Of a stretch of 64,000 nucleotides of DNA, positions 34,192-41,740 are shown in pieces. The stretch lies in NCBI GenBank assembly GCA_016868355.1, contig VGHB01000010.1, positions 1 through 64,000 on the forward strand, given 5' to 3'. The DNA comes from Betaproteobacteria bacterium (GTDB lineage Bacteria > Pseudomonadota > Gammaproteobacteria > Burkholderiales > Burkholderiaceae_C). The position numbers and the translations under genes are program-made. Under the pieces are notes generated by a model that ran no database searches, had not been told where the DNA came from, and saw only the letters and a list, made by a program, of their open reading frames with translations. How positions within the stretch are numbered: the first letter of the stretch is position 1; each line of letters starts with the position of its first letter.

Positions 34192-34974
34192 ATGCTCGAA
34201 CTGAACTTGCACGATGGCGTCGCGACCCTGGCCATCCGCCGGCCGGAGAAGAAGAACGCATTCGTCACCGCCATGTGGGCCGCCTTGGGCGATCACTGCC
34301 GCGCTCTGGCCCAAGCCGCCACGGCACAGGCCCCAGGCTCAGCGCGGGTGCTGGTGCTGCAGGGTGAGCCCGGGGCCTTCTGTGCCGGCGCCGACATCGA
34401 GGAGATGAGCGCCCTGGTGGCCGACCCCGCAGCGCTGGCGGAGAGCAACCGGATTGTGCTTGAATCCCAACTCGCCCTGCAGCAATTGCCGCTTCCCACG
34501 ATCGCGTTGATCGACGGGCCGTGCTTCGGCGGTGGATTGGGGCTTGCCGTGGCCTGCGACTTCCGGCTGGCCAGTAGCCGCGCGAGCTTTGCTGTCACGC
34601 CTTCGCGCCTGGGGCTGCTCTACAGCATTGAAGACACGCGGCGATTGGTTCGCCTGCTGGGTGACCATCGTGCGCGCCGCCTATTGCTGCGCGGCGAGAG
34701 ACTCGACGCCGCGACAGCGCTGGCCTGGGGCCTACTGGACGAGTTGACCGAGCCTGAGTGGCTGGCGGCCACGGCTGAGCGCTGGGTGGCTGAGTTCGCA
34801 CGCGCCTCGCGCACCTCGATGGCGGGTATCAAGGCAACGCTGGCACTGCTGTCTCACAGCGGCGGCGCCACCGAAGCAGCTGTGCGTGCAGCTTTCGACG
34901 CGGCGTTCATCGGCGCCGATTTCGCCGAGGGCGCCGCGGCCTTTCTGGCGCGACGCGAGCCGCAGTTCCGCTGA
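34192..34974 (+). CDS. enoyl-CoA hydratase/isomerase (crotonase) family protein
   Basis: A 260-residue crotonase. The oxyanion-hole segments are present: GAFCAGADIEEM and DGPCFGGGLGLAVACDFRLA. At the place of the first catalytic Glu of classic hydratases (normally PE) it has SFAVTPSRLGLLYS, a known variant in hydrolase/isomerase/lyase-type members, so simple enoyl-CoA hydration is not certain. The frame starts far upstream in the opposite gene; the ATG at 34192 directly follows operator copy 6. It begins an operon with DUF1330 and nitrilase-like genes. Confidence 0.84.
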   Translation: MLELNLHDGVATLAIRRPEKKNAFVTAMWAALGDHCRALAQAATAQAPGSARVLVLQGEPGAFCAGADIEEMSALVADPAALAESNRIVLESQLALQQLPLPTIALIDGPCFGGGLGLAVACDFRLASSRASFAVTPSRLGLLYSIEDTRRLVRLLGDHRARRLLLRGERLDAATALAWGLLDELTEPEWLAATAERWVAEFARASRTSMAGIKATLALLSHSGGATEAAVRAAFDAAFIGADFAEGAAAFLARREPQFR

Positions 34975-35006
34975 ACAACAAGCTACGACCTCTTGGAGCC
35001 TGCGCG

Positions 35007-35318
35007 ATGAGTTGCCTGATGGTGGTGCAAGCTGAGATCACGGACCCGGCGCGCTTTCGCGACTACACCGCCGTGGTGCCGGCGCTGGTAGCGCGTTTCG
35101 GGGGCCGCTACTGCGTGCTAGGCGGCGCCACCACGCGGCTTGAAGGCACGGGCTGGCCGGAGTGCAAGAGCGTGGTGAGCGAGTGGCCAAGCCGCGAAGC
35201 CGCACTCGCCTTTTGGCACAGCCCCGCATACCAGGCTGCGGCCCGGCTGCGAGAAGGCACTGGCCGCTTCACCATCGTGCTCCTGGACGGCATCGACGAA
35301 CCGAAAGCTCCTGCATGA
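35007..35318 (+). CDS. DUF1330 family protein
   Basis: A 103-residue protein of the DUF1330 ferredoxin-like-fold family. Typical segments are ITDPARFRDYTAVVPALVAR, FGGRYCVLGG, SREAALAFWHSPAYQAAARL and FTIVLLDGI. The biochemical role of the family is not known; members often sit in catabolic clusters. Its stop overlaps the ATG of the nitrilase-like gene (ATGA), so it is co-translated with it. Confidence 0.82.
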   Translation: MSCLMVVQAEITDPARFRDYTAVVPALVARFGGRYCVLGGATTRLEGTGWPECKSVVSEWPSREAALAFWHSPAYQAAARLREGTGRFTIVLLDGIDEPKAPA

Positions 35319-36382
35319 ACACCACTGCTGACAGTCGCATCAAGCCCTATACCGCACTCGCACTGCAGACCCCCTGCCAGGCCATCAACCGTGCGCCCGA
35401 CACCACCACTGCGCGGCGCTGGATGATGGACAGCATTGAGCGTATTGGACGCCAGATCATTGCCAGCAAACGATTCATCGGGCCTGACGTGCGGCTCGTG
35501 GTGCTGCCCGAGTACTTCGCCTCCAGCTACCCTGCCGGTGAAAGCTTGCCGCTTTGGGCCGAACGTGCAGCCTGGGCGCCCGACGGGCCAGAGTATGCTG
35601 CCATCGGCGTCATCGCGCGCACTCACGGGGTCTACCTGAGCGGCAACGTTTACGAAACAGACCCCTACTTTCCGGGCCTGTACTTCCAGACCAGCTTCGT
35701 CACCAGCGACACCGGCCAGATTGTGCTGCGTTACCGCCGCCTAGTCTCGATGTTCGCGCCCACACCGCACGACGTTTGGGACCGCTACCTCGCTCATCAC
35801 AGCCTCGACGCCGTGTTTCCGGTGGCCGATACGCCGCTCGGGCGCCTGGCCTGCATCGCCAGTGAGGAGATCCTCTATCCAGAAATCGCGCGGGTGTTGG
35901 CGCTCAAGGGCGCTGAGGTCCTGCTGCATTCCACGAGCGAAGTTGGCAGCCCGCGTTTGACGCCCAAGGATGTGGCCAAACGCGCCCGCGCTTATGAGAA
36001 CATGTCCTGGGTGGTGTCGGCCAACTCCGCAGGCATCACCAACCTTGACTTCCCCACCCACAGCACCGACGGCATGAGCAAGGTGGTCGACTTCAAGGGC
36101 GAGGTGCGGGCCGAAGCCGGTTTTGGCGAGAGCATGGTTGCGCATGCCGAAATCGACATCGAAGCCGTGCGCCGACACCGCGCCAAACCCGGCATGGCCA
36201 ACGTGCTGGCGCGGCAACGGCTCGAGCTCTTCGCCGCCGCCTATGCCGGCAGCGTGTACCCTGCCAACAACATGCTCGGCCCCGGGGGTGAGCTGCAGGT
36301 GCCCGATCGCGCGCACTTCATGACGATGCAGTCGCGGGCGATTGAGGTGCTACGCGCGCGCGGCGTGGCCTTGGAGTCCTGA
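35315..36382 (+). CDS. nitrilase-superfamily protein with unusual active site
   Basis: A 355-residue carbon-nitrogen hydrolase homologue. Glu66 in VVLPEYF fits the catalytic Glu. The Lys of the usual YRK motif appears to be Arg142 (LRYRRLVSMF). In the block CIASEEILYPEIARVL, alignment on the trailing YPE puts Ser183 where ICYD-type enzymes have the nucleophilic Cys; Cys180 is three residues away. The fold seems intact through HSTSEVGSPR and ANSAGI. It may have changed chemistry, use Cys180, or be non-catalytic. It starts with an ATGA overlap with DUF1330. A family role in amide or nitrile hydrolysis would suit the cluster. Confidence 0.72.
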   Translation: MNTTADSRIKPYTALALQTPCQAINRAPDTTTARRWMMDSIERIGRQIIASKRFIGPDVRLVVLPEYFASSYPAGESLPLWAERAAWAPDGPEYAAIGVIARTHGVYLSGNVYETDPYFPGLYFQTSFVTSDTGQIVLRYRRLVSMFAPTPHDVWDRYLAHHSLDAVFPVADTPLGRLACIASEEILYPEIARVLALKGAEVLLHSTSEVGSPRLTPKDVAKRARAYENMSWVVSANSAGITNLDFPTHSTDGMSKVVDFKGEVRAEAGFGESMVAHAEIDIEAVRRHRAKPGMANVLARQRLELFAAAYAGSVYPANNMLGPGGELQVPDRAHFMTMQSRAIEVLRARGVALES

Positions 36383-36396
36383 GCGACGCCATCCGT

Positions 36397-37017
36397 TCAG
36401 AAGTTCCAGGCCCAGGGTCTTGCGAGTCGGTCGCGGGCTTCGAACGTGGCGATCTGGTCCTCGAGTTCAAGCGTGCGGGCGATTGCGTCCAGCCCGGTGA
36501 GCAGCATCTCACGTTCGCCGGGTGCCAGTTCGAAGTGGTACATGATGCCGTCGGGACGTCTCAGCTCGCCAGCGGCCACATCAATGCGCAATTCGAGCGG
36601 CGCCACCTCGGCTTGTCGTGCCAACGCTTGCGCCGCGGCCTGGGGCAGCACCACGGGCACGAGCCCGTTGCGCACACAGTTGTTGCGGAAGATGGCGCCA
36701 AAACTTGGTGCGACGATCGCTTGCAAGCCGAACTGGACCAACGCCCACACCGCCATTTCCCGGCTGGACCCACAGCCGAAGTTGGCGCCGGCTACCAGCA
36801 CCCGCGCCCGGCGCCAGGGTTCACGGTTGAGCACGAATTCGTGGTTCTCGGGGCCACCCGCAGCCAGGTAGCGCCAGGGGGCGAAGGCCTTGGCGCCGTA
36901 GCCCTCGCGTGATGGCGAGGTGATCTCCTGCGAGGGAATGATGATATCGGTGTCGATATTCTCGCGCCACAAGGCGGCGGCCAGGCCTTCAACCACGGGC
37001 AGGGGGGCGAAGGCCAT
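36397..37017 (-). CDS. LeuD-type hydratase small subunit
   Basis: A 206-residue aconitase-superfamily swivel-domain protein. From the ATG at 37017 it shows ENIDTDIIIPSQEITSPSRE, ANFGCGSSREMAVWAL and GAIFRNNCVRNGLVPVVLP, all typical of isopropylmalate-dehydratase-type small subunits. It starts 5 bp after the LeuC-type gene. No leuB or leuA lies nearby, and the pair is inside a catabolic operon. It more likely interconverts another branched hydroxydicarboxylate (2-methylmalate, dimethylmalate or similar) than makes leucine. Confidence 0.85.
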   Translation of the reverse strand: MAFAPLPVVEGLAAALWRENIDTDIIIPSQEITSPSREGYGAKAFAPWRYLAAGGPENHEFVLNREPWRRARVLVAGANFGCGSSREMAVWALVQFGLQAIVAPSFGAIFRNNCVRNGLVPVVLPQAAAQALARQAEVAPLELRIDVAAGELRRPDGIMYHFELAPGEREMLLTGLDAIARTLELEDQIATFEARDRLARPWAWNF

Positions 37018-37022
37018 ACCAC

Positions 37023-38474
37023 TCAGCTTTCGAGGTAGGGCCGTGGGTCGGTGATGTGACCAGCCAACGCCGAGGCCACCACCGTTAGTGGGCTTGCCAG
37101 ATGCGTGCGTACGCCTGGCCCCTGGCGGCCTTCGAAGTTGCGGTTGGTGCTGCTGATAACGCGCCGTGCGCTGCCCTCGGCAAAACCGAAGCTGTCGCCC
37201 CCCGAGAAGAAACACAGGCTGCAGCCGCTGGCGCGCCACTCGAAGCCAGCATCTTCGAACACACGGTGCAGGCCTTCGGCTTCGGCCGCGGCCTTGACCG
37301 GCATCGAGCCGGGCACGACGATGGCCTTCACGCTCGGCGCCACCTTGGCGCCGCGCAGCATTGCCGCTGCGGCCCGCAGGTCGCTCAGGCGGCTGTTGGT
37401 GCAGCTACCGATGAAGGCGGCGTCGATGGGCGTACCCGCCAGTGACTGCCCGGGCTTGAGCGCCATGTAAGCGAGTGCCTGTTCGCAGGCGCGGCGTCGT
37501 GCGGCGTCGGCTTCCTGCGAGGGGTCGGGCACGATGCCGTCCACCCCGCCGGTGTGCTCGGGGCTCGTGCCCCAGCTAACTTGAGGCGCGAGGTTGGCCA
37601 CGTCGAGTGTGATCTCAGCGTCCCAGGCCGCGTCGTCGTCGCTGCGAAGCGCGAGCCAATGCGCTGCAGCCTGGTCGAAGTGGGCGCCCTGGGGGGCGTG
37701 CGGACGCCCGGCCACCCACTGCAGCGTGTCCTCGTCGGGGGCGACGAGGCCAGTCCAGGCGCCGAACTCGACAGCCATGTTGCACAGCGTGAGCCGGCCT
37801 TCGATGGGCAACGCCCGCACCGCCGGCCCAGCGAACTCGATGGCGTGCGCCACGCCACCGGGGGCGCCACCGCTGGCCCCGAAACGGCCGATGAGTGCGA
37901 GGATCATGTCCTTGGCGACCACGCCGCCGGGCAGCACGCCATCGAAGCGCACGCGCATACGCTTAGGCTCGGGCGTCAACAAGGTGCCGGTGGCGACCGC
38001 GTGTTCACCTTCAGTGGAGCCGATGCCCCAGGCCAGCGCGCCCAGTCCGCCAACCGTACCTGTGTGGCTATCGGGACAGACGAGCGTGAGACCCGGCAGC
38101 GCTAGGCCCTGTTCTGGCGAGACCACATGCACGATGCCTTGCAGCCGGTCGTCTAAGTCGAAGAGCCGGATGCCAGCGCTACGGGCACTGTTGCGGAACT
38201 CGGTTATGAAGCTGCGCGCGCTCGGGCCGTGGCTCAGTTCGTTACGACCGGGCAGGGTGCTGACAATATGGTCCATGACGCCGAATATCCGCGCCGGATG
38301 GCGTGGCGCGCGGCCGGATGCAGCCAGGCCCGCGAGCAGCGCAGGGCCGGTGCGTTCGTGCAGGAATATACGGTCGATGGCCAACAGCGCTTGTCCGGGC
38401 TCGGGACGCGCCACCACATGCGCGTCCCAGATGCGGTCGATGATCGTGCGTGCAGGCACGGACAGGCGATTCAC
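37023..38474 (-). CDS. LeuC-type hydratase large subunit (4Fe-4S)
   Basis: A 483-residue aconitase-superfamily large subunit. The iron-sulfur ligands are visible: one Cys in TLVCPDSHTGTVGG or GSCTNSRLSDL, and two in SGCSLCFFSGGDSF. The C-terminal STNRNFEGRQGPG is standard. It dehydrates or hydrates a hydroxydicarboxylate together with the small subunit encoded downstream. The FFSGGDSF after the Cys pair departs from the usual MNPD-type sequence of LeuC, which agrees with a different substrate. It lies in a three-gene minus operon behind the DUF1838 gene. Confidence 0.88.
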   Translation of the reverse strand: MNRLSVPARTIIDRIWDAHVVARPEPGQALLAIDRIFLHERTGPALLAGLAASGRAPRHPARIFGVMDHIVSTLPGRNELSHGPSARSFITEFRNSARSAGIRLFDLDDRLQGIVHVVSPEQGLALPGLTLVCPDSHTGTVGGLGALAWGIGSTEGEHAVATGTLLTPEPKRMRVRFDGVLPGGVVAKDMILALIGRFGASGGAPGGVAHAIEFAGPAVRALPIEGRLTLCNMAVEFGAWTGLVAPDEDTLQWVAGRPHAPQGAHFDQAAAHWLALRSDDDAAWDAEITLDVANLAPQVSWGTSPEHTGGVDGIVPDPSQEADAARRRACEQALAYMALKPGQSLAGTPIDAAFIGSCTNSRLSDLRAAAAMLRGAKVAPSVKAIVVPGSMPVKAAAEAEGLHRVFEDAGFEWRASGCSLCFFSGGDSFGFAEGSARRVISSTNRNFEGRQGPGVRTHLASPLTVVASALAGHITDPRPYLES

Positions 38475-38493
38475 GAGCCTGGCGCGCTGCGGC

Positions 38494-39411
38494 TCACTTC
38501 TTGGGCGGGTTGAGCTTGCGGAAGTAGGTCCAACTCGTTTCGTTGGGCGTCACAAACTTCTCCGGCGCCGTGAGGTACTGCGCGAAGTTGGCACGCGTGT
38601 AGGCCTGCACGTCAGCCGGGAGCTCGGCGAAGCTGGCGTACTTACGGCCGTGGCCACTGTAGATCAGGTAACCCGCTTGTTGGCCCATCTTCATCCACGG
38701 TAGCCAGGGGCCGGTACGGGTCCAGGCGTAAGTGGTGGGCACACTGAGCAGCTTCGGGTTGCGCAAGTCGCGCGCATTGGCGAAGAAGATGAAGTGTTCG
38801 CTGGCGAGGTAAGTCGGACCGCTGCTCTCGGCCGGATACTCTGCGGGCTGCAGAGGGTTCGGGTAGCGGAGCGGGACATCCAGGCGCAGGAAGACATCGT
38901 CGCCGCTCAGCATGAAGGGGTAGCGCCCGGGCTGGCCGGCCTGTGGCGCGGCGTAACGCTGATTGACTGGGTCGTTGGCCACGTGCAGCACGGCCACCTT
39001 CTCGTTGGTGAAGGGGTTGGTCCAGTCGCTGAGGATCTGACCGGTGCGCGGGTCCCTGTAGTAGGCCACCTCGCGCGAGATGAACTCGGCACTGCCGTCA
39101 CTGTTCCTGACAAAACGGCCGACGTTATAGCCGTCGAGCCGCAGGATCTCGCGCGGGCGCTCGCCCGGCACTGCCGCGAATACCGTCACCCACCAGTTAG
39201 CGAACACCGTGGCGCCGTCGCTGCTGGCGCGCATGCGGATGAAGGCGTCGAGCTGGCCAGCCTGGGAGCTAAGGTCCAGCGGCGCGGCAGCGACCGCAGC
39301 GGGCGGAGCGGTCTGGGTGACCGTAACGGCGCATCCTGAGAGCGCCGCAGCAAGCGACACGGCGAGCGCGGCCCGGGCAGCGCGGGACGACAAAAAGGCG
39401 ATGCGGGGCAT
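38494..39411 (-). CDS. DUF1838 family lipoprotein
   Basis: A 305-residue protein from the ATG at 39411; the frame runs to 39477 but only this start gives a proper leader. The leader ends in LAAALSGCAV, a lipobox, so it should be anchored in a membrane. The body matches DUF1838: LDAFIRMRASSDGATVFANW, SREVAYYRDPRTGQILSDW and NPFTNEKVAVLHVANDPVNQ. The function is unknown; from memory, relatives occur in catabolic loci of sphingomonads and related bacteria. It heads an operon with the LeuCD-type hydratase, 54 bp from operator copy 7. Confidence 0.8.
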   Translation of the reverse strand: MPRIAFLSSRAARAALAVSLAAALSGCAVTVTQTAPPAAVAAAPLDLSSQAGQLDAFIRMRASSDGATVFANWWVTVFAAVPGERPREILRLDGYNVGRFVRNSDGSAEFISREVAYYRDPRTGQILSDWTNPFTNEKVAVLHVANDPVNQRYAAPQAGQPGRYPFMLSGDDVFLRLDVPLRYPNPLQPAEYPAESSGPTYLASEHFIFFANARDLRNPKLLSVPTTYAWTRTGPWLPWMKMGQQAGYLIYSGHGRKYASFAELPADVQAYTRANFAQYLTAPEKFVTPNETSWTYFRKLNPPKK

Positions 39412-39465
39412 GGGGTCTCCTGGGAGTGGCCGGTAGGATGACACTCGGTCGCCAAGGCCATGAAG

Positions 39466-39477
39466 TTGTCCGTACAA
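39466..39477. promoter_or_regulatory. operator copy 7 (TTGTCCGTACAA)
   Basis: An exact consensus match with extended flanks (GAAG on the left, CTCT on the right). It lies in the divergent gap between the DUF1838 gene and the methyltransferase gene, immediately upstream of a promoter-like pair at 39481-39509. Confidence 0.8.
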
Positions 39478-39480
39478 CTC

Positions 39481-39509
39481 TTGTTACCGGCAATCCTATC
39501 AGCTATCCT
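39481..39509 (+). promoter_or_regulatory. possible sigma-70 promoter for the methyltransferase operon
   Basis: TTGTTA (39481-39486) and TATCCT (39504-39509) are 17 bp apart, the optimal spacing for a -35/-10 pair. The operator ends 3 bp upstream of the -35 box, a good place for a repressor to block RNA polymerase. The ATG at 39565 is 55 bp downstream of the -10 box. Confidence 0.45.
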
Positions 39510-39564
39510 AAATGAGGCGCTTAGGTCGTCACCACACCGGCCACCCAGGCCCCTCTCTTTTGAC

Positions 39565-40779
39565 ATGAGCACACTGCCTTCCATCCCCAGCTGGCGCCAG
39601 GTTGGCCGCCATGCCGTGTTCCCCGAAGCCACACACGACGAGGTCGCCAGGTTCGACTTCCTCACGCGGCTGAACCTGCATCTGTCGCAAATGGTGCTCC
39701 CAGGCGTAAAGCTCGCATACGAGCAGCGAGTAAAGCCGGCCTTCGTGGCCGAATACAGCCGCGAGCCAGCTGACCGCCACGAGGTGCGCAAGGCTATGCA
39801 GCCCGACCTGCACTACCAGCTGTGGAGCGCGCTTCGCCGCAACTCGATGGAGATGCGTCAGCAGGCTGGCCGCGCGCTGGTGTTCCGCCAACTCGAGCGC
39901 TTGCGCGCTGCGGCCGACGCGCTGAACGAGGGGGCACCAACCCTTAAGCTGGACCCGTCCGTGAGGTCGCCGCGTTACGCCACTGCGGTCGACACCCACT
40001 GCATGCCCGGCAGTTACCACACCGAAACCGTCGAGCGCGACATCGCACCTGGCGCCAACTACGACGCCGGCATCTTCGTCACCACCGCTGGCATGCTCGG
40101 CGCCTACAGCGACGGCGGCGGCCAGGCTTTGGTCGACTGGCTCACGCAGCACAAGCCGGGCTGGAAGCCACGCCGCATCCTCGACATCGGCTGCACCATC
40201 GGCCATAACGCGTTGCCGCTGGCCCAGGCCTTCCCGGAGGCACGGGTGGTGGCCATCGACCCGGCCACGCCAGTACTGCGGTACGGCCATGCACGTGCCC
40301 GCTCGCTGGGCGTGCACAACATTGAGTTCGTGCAGGCAGTCGGCGAGAGCGTGCCAGCTGAAGACGCCAGCTTTGACCTCGTGACCACGGCGATGTTCTG
40401 GCACGAGACCAGCTCTGCGGCCATGCCGCGCATCATGAAGGAGGTGCATCGCGTGCTTGCCCCGGGCGGCCTCACGCTGCACCTGGAACAGCCGCAGTAC
40501 GCCGGCATGGACCCCTTCGTCGCCTTCATGCGGGACTGGGATGCCTACAACAACAACGAGCCTTTCTGGACCCGCATGCACGAGGCTGACCTGGACCGCC
40601 TCGTCACCCAGGCCGGTTTCCCCAATGGCAGCTACTTCGAAACGACAATGCAGGCCAAGGTGGACCGCCGTCTCTTTCCCGCCGCGGCGGCAGGCGAGGG
40701 TGGCGCAGCGCAGGAGGATTACGGCCGCACGCCTACCTGGACCGCTTTTGGCGCCAACAAGCCCGCGGTGCCGGCATGA
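39565..40779 (+). CDS. SAM-dependent methyltransferase
   Basis: A 404-residue class I methyltransferase with a long N-terminal helical domain (residues 1 to about 190). The Rossmann core carries ILDIGCTIGHNALPLAQAFP as the SAM loop, VVAIDPATPVLRYGHARA for the ribose-binding acid, and EVHRVLAPGGLTLHLEQPQY. The frame is open to 39460 inside the operator, but MSTLPSIPSW at 39565 is the likely start. Methyl transfer in a catabolic operon is unusual. It could be a detoxification step or the reverse-type removal of a methyl group; the sequence does not decide. Confidence 0.82.
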   Translation: MSTLPSIPSWRQVGRHAVFPEATHDEVARFDFLTRLNLHLSQMVLPGVKLAYEQRVKPAFVAEYSREPADRHEVRKAMQPDLHYQLWSALRRNSMEMRQQAGRALVFRQLERLRAAADALNEGAPTLKLDPSVRSPRYATAVDTHCMPGSYHTETVERDIAPGANYDAGIFVTTAGMLGAYSDGGGQALVDWLTQHKPGWKPRRILDIGCTIGHNALPLAQAFPEARVVAIDPATPVLRYGHARARSLGVHNIEFVQAVGESVPAEDASFDLVTTAMFWHETSSAAMPRIMKEVHRVLAPGGLTLHLEQPQYAGMDPFVAFMRDWDAYNNNEPFWTRMHEADLDRLVTQAGFPNGSYFETTMQAKVDRRLFPAAAAGEGGAAQEDYGRTPTWTAFGANKPAVPA

Positions 40780-41171
40780 AGCCCGAGCCGCAGCATCTCG
40801 ACCCCGTGGCCGAGGCCAACCGGCGCGCCCAGGGCAAACGGCCCTGGTTCCTGCAAGATCCGGCCACAGAGCGCGTGCTCTCCATCGCCATGGCCCTTGC
40901 CGGCGAACTGAGCGTAGCGCGTGAACGCATCGACACGCTGGAGCGCCTGCTCGAACAACGTGGCCTGCTCAGCCGTGCCGACATCGAGGGCTTTTCGCCC
41001 GACGCCGCCGCCCAGACCGAGCGCGACGCATGGGGCCGTGCCTACATCGCGCGTATTCTGCGCATCATCGACCAAGACGTGCAGGCCCTCAACGAGGCCA
41101 ACGCTGGTGCGCCTGACCCAAGCATAGAAGCGGTGATTGAAGAGCTCGGTCGCAGTGCCGACCCTACCTGA
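40776..41171 (+). CDS. hypothetical protein, operon member
   Basis: A 131-residue acidic protein I do not recognise. It is predicted mostly helical, with a long helix around AMALAGELSVARERIDTLER LLEQ, and no signal or membrane segment. Its ATG overlaps the methyltransferase stop (ATGA), so the two are probably made together and may work as partners. It is followed 37 bp later by the DUF3598-like gene. Confidence 0.7.
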   Translation: MKPEPQHLDPVAEANRRAQGKRPWFLQDPATERVLSIAMALAGELSVARERIDTLERLLEQRGLLSRADIEGFSPDAAAQTERDAWGRAYIARILRIIDQDVQALNEANAGAPDPSIEAVIEELGRSADPT

Positions 41172-41208
41172 TCCGCCGCTGCGCCGTACCAGTTCCCGAG
41201 GAGGCCCG

Positions 41209-41727
41209 ATGTCCGAATTCAAAAAGAGGTTCGCCCTGCTTGCCCGCCATGAAGGCGTATGGGACGGTTGGTACCGCTACTACGAAGCCGCCGGCGAAAA
41301 GATCGACGAGCACCGTTCGCGCCTGGTCTGCCGCTTTCCCGACAGCGGCCGTTTTGCCTACGACCAGACCAACCATTACTCTTGGGCGGACGGCCGGCGC
41401 GATGTGCGCGGCTTTCCCGCCAACGCCGGTCCCACCGGCGACCGCATCGTGTTCGAGAGCGATCTCATCGAAGGCTGGGCTGCCGATGTGGCGCTGGACA
41501 CCGCCGCGCGCACGACCATGCTGCACTGGGTCCGGCGCAACGAGCCGGGCGTCTACCTCTACGAGATGATCCAGATCAGTGACTGCGGACGCTACCGCTC
41601 GCGCGTGTGGCACTGGTTCCGTGACGGCCGGCTCTACCAGCGCACGCTGATTGACGAGGAGAAGGTGTCGAGCCAGTGGCGTGACATCACCGGGCCGAGT
41701 TTTGCCGGTGAGCCGTTACCGGCTTGA
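41209..41727 (+). CDS. DUF3598-like beta-barrel protein
   Basis: A 172-residue protein, start chosen by a strong GAGGAGG site in front of the ATG. It is rich in aromatic and charged strands (HEGVWDGWYRYYEAAGEKID, CRFPDSGRFAYDQTNHYSW, GVYLYEMIQISDCGRYRSR, VWHWFRDGRLYQRTLIDEEK) and reminds me of DUF3598, a calycin-like family related in fold to lipocalins and bilin lyases. It could bind a hydrophobic ligand. It is the last gene of the methyltransferase operon and of the catabolic block; transposase debris begins after its stop. Confidence 0.65.
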   Translation: MSEFKKRFALLARHEGVWDGWYRYYEAAGEKIDEHRSRLVCRFPDSGRFAYDQTNHYSWADGRRDVRGFPANAGPTGDRIVFESDLIEGWAADVALDTAARTTMLHWVRRNEPGVYLYEMIQISDCGRYRSRVWHWFRDGRLYQRTLIDEEKVSSQWRDITGPSFAGEPLPA

Positions 41728-41740
41728 GCCCTCCTTGCTG

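Noticed and set aside
36397-37239. Extended 280-residue version of the LeuD-type subunit
   Set aside because: The N-terminal extension overlaps the LeuC-type gene in another frame. The family starts at the ATG at 37017.
36397-38474. Leucine biosynthesis operon
   Set aside because: Only leuCD-type genes are present, placed behind a DUF1838 lipoprotein gene and the regulon operator, with no leuA or leuB beside them.
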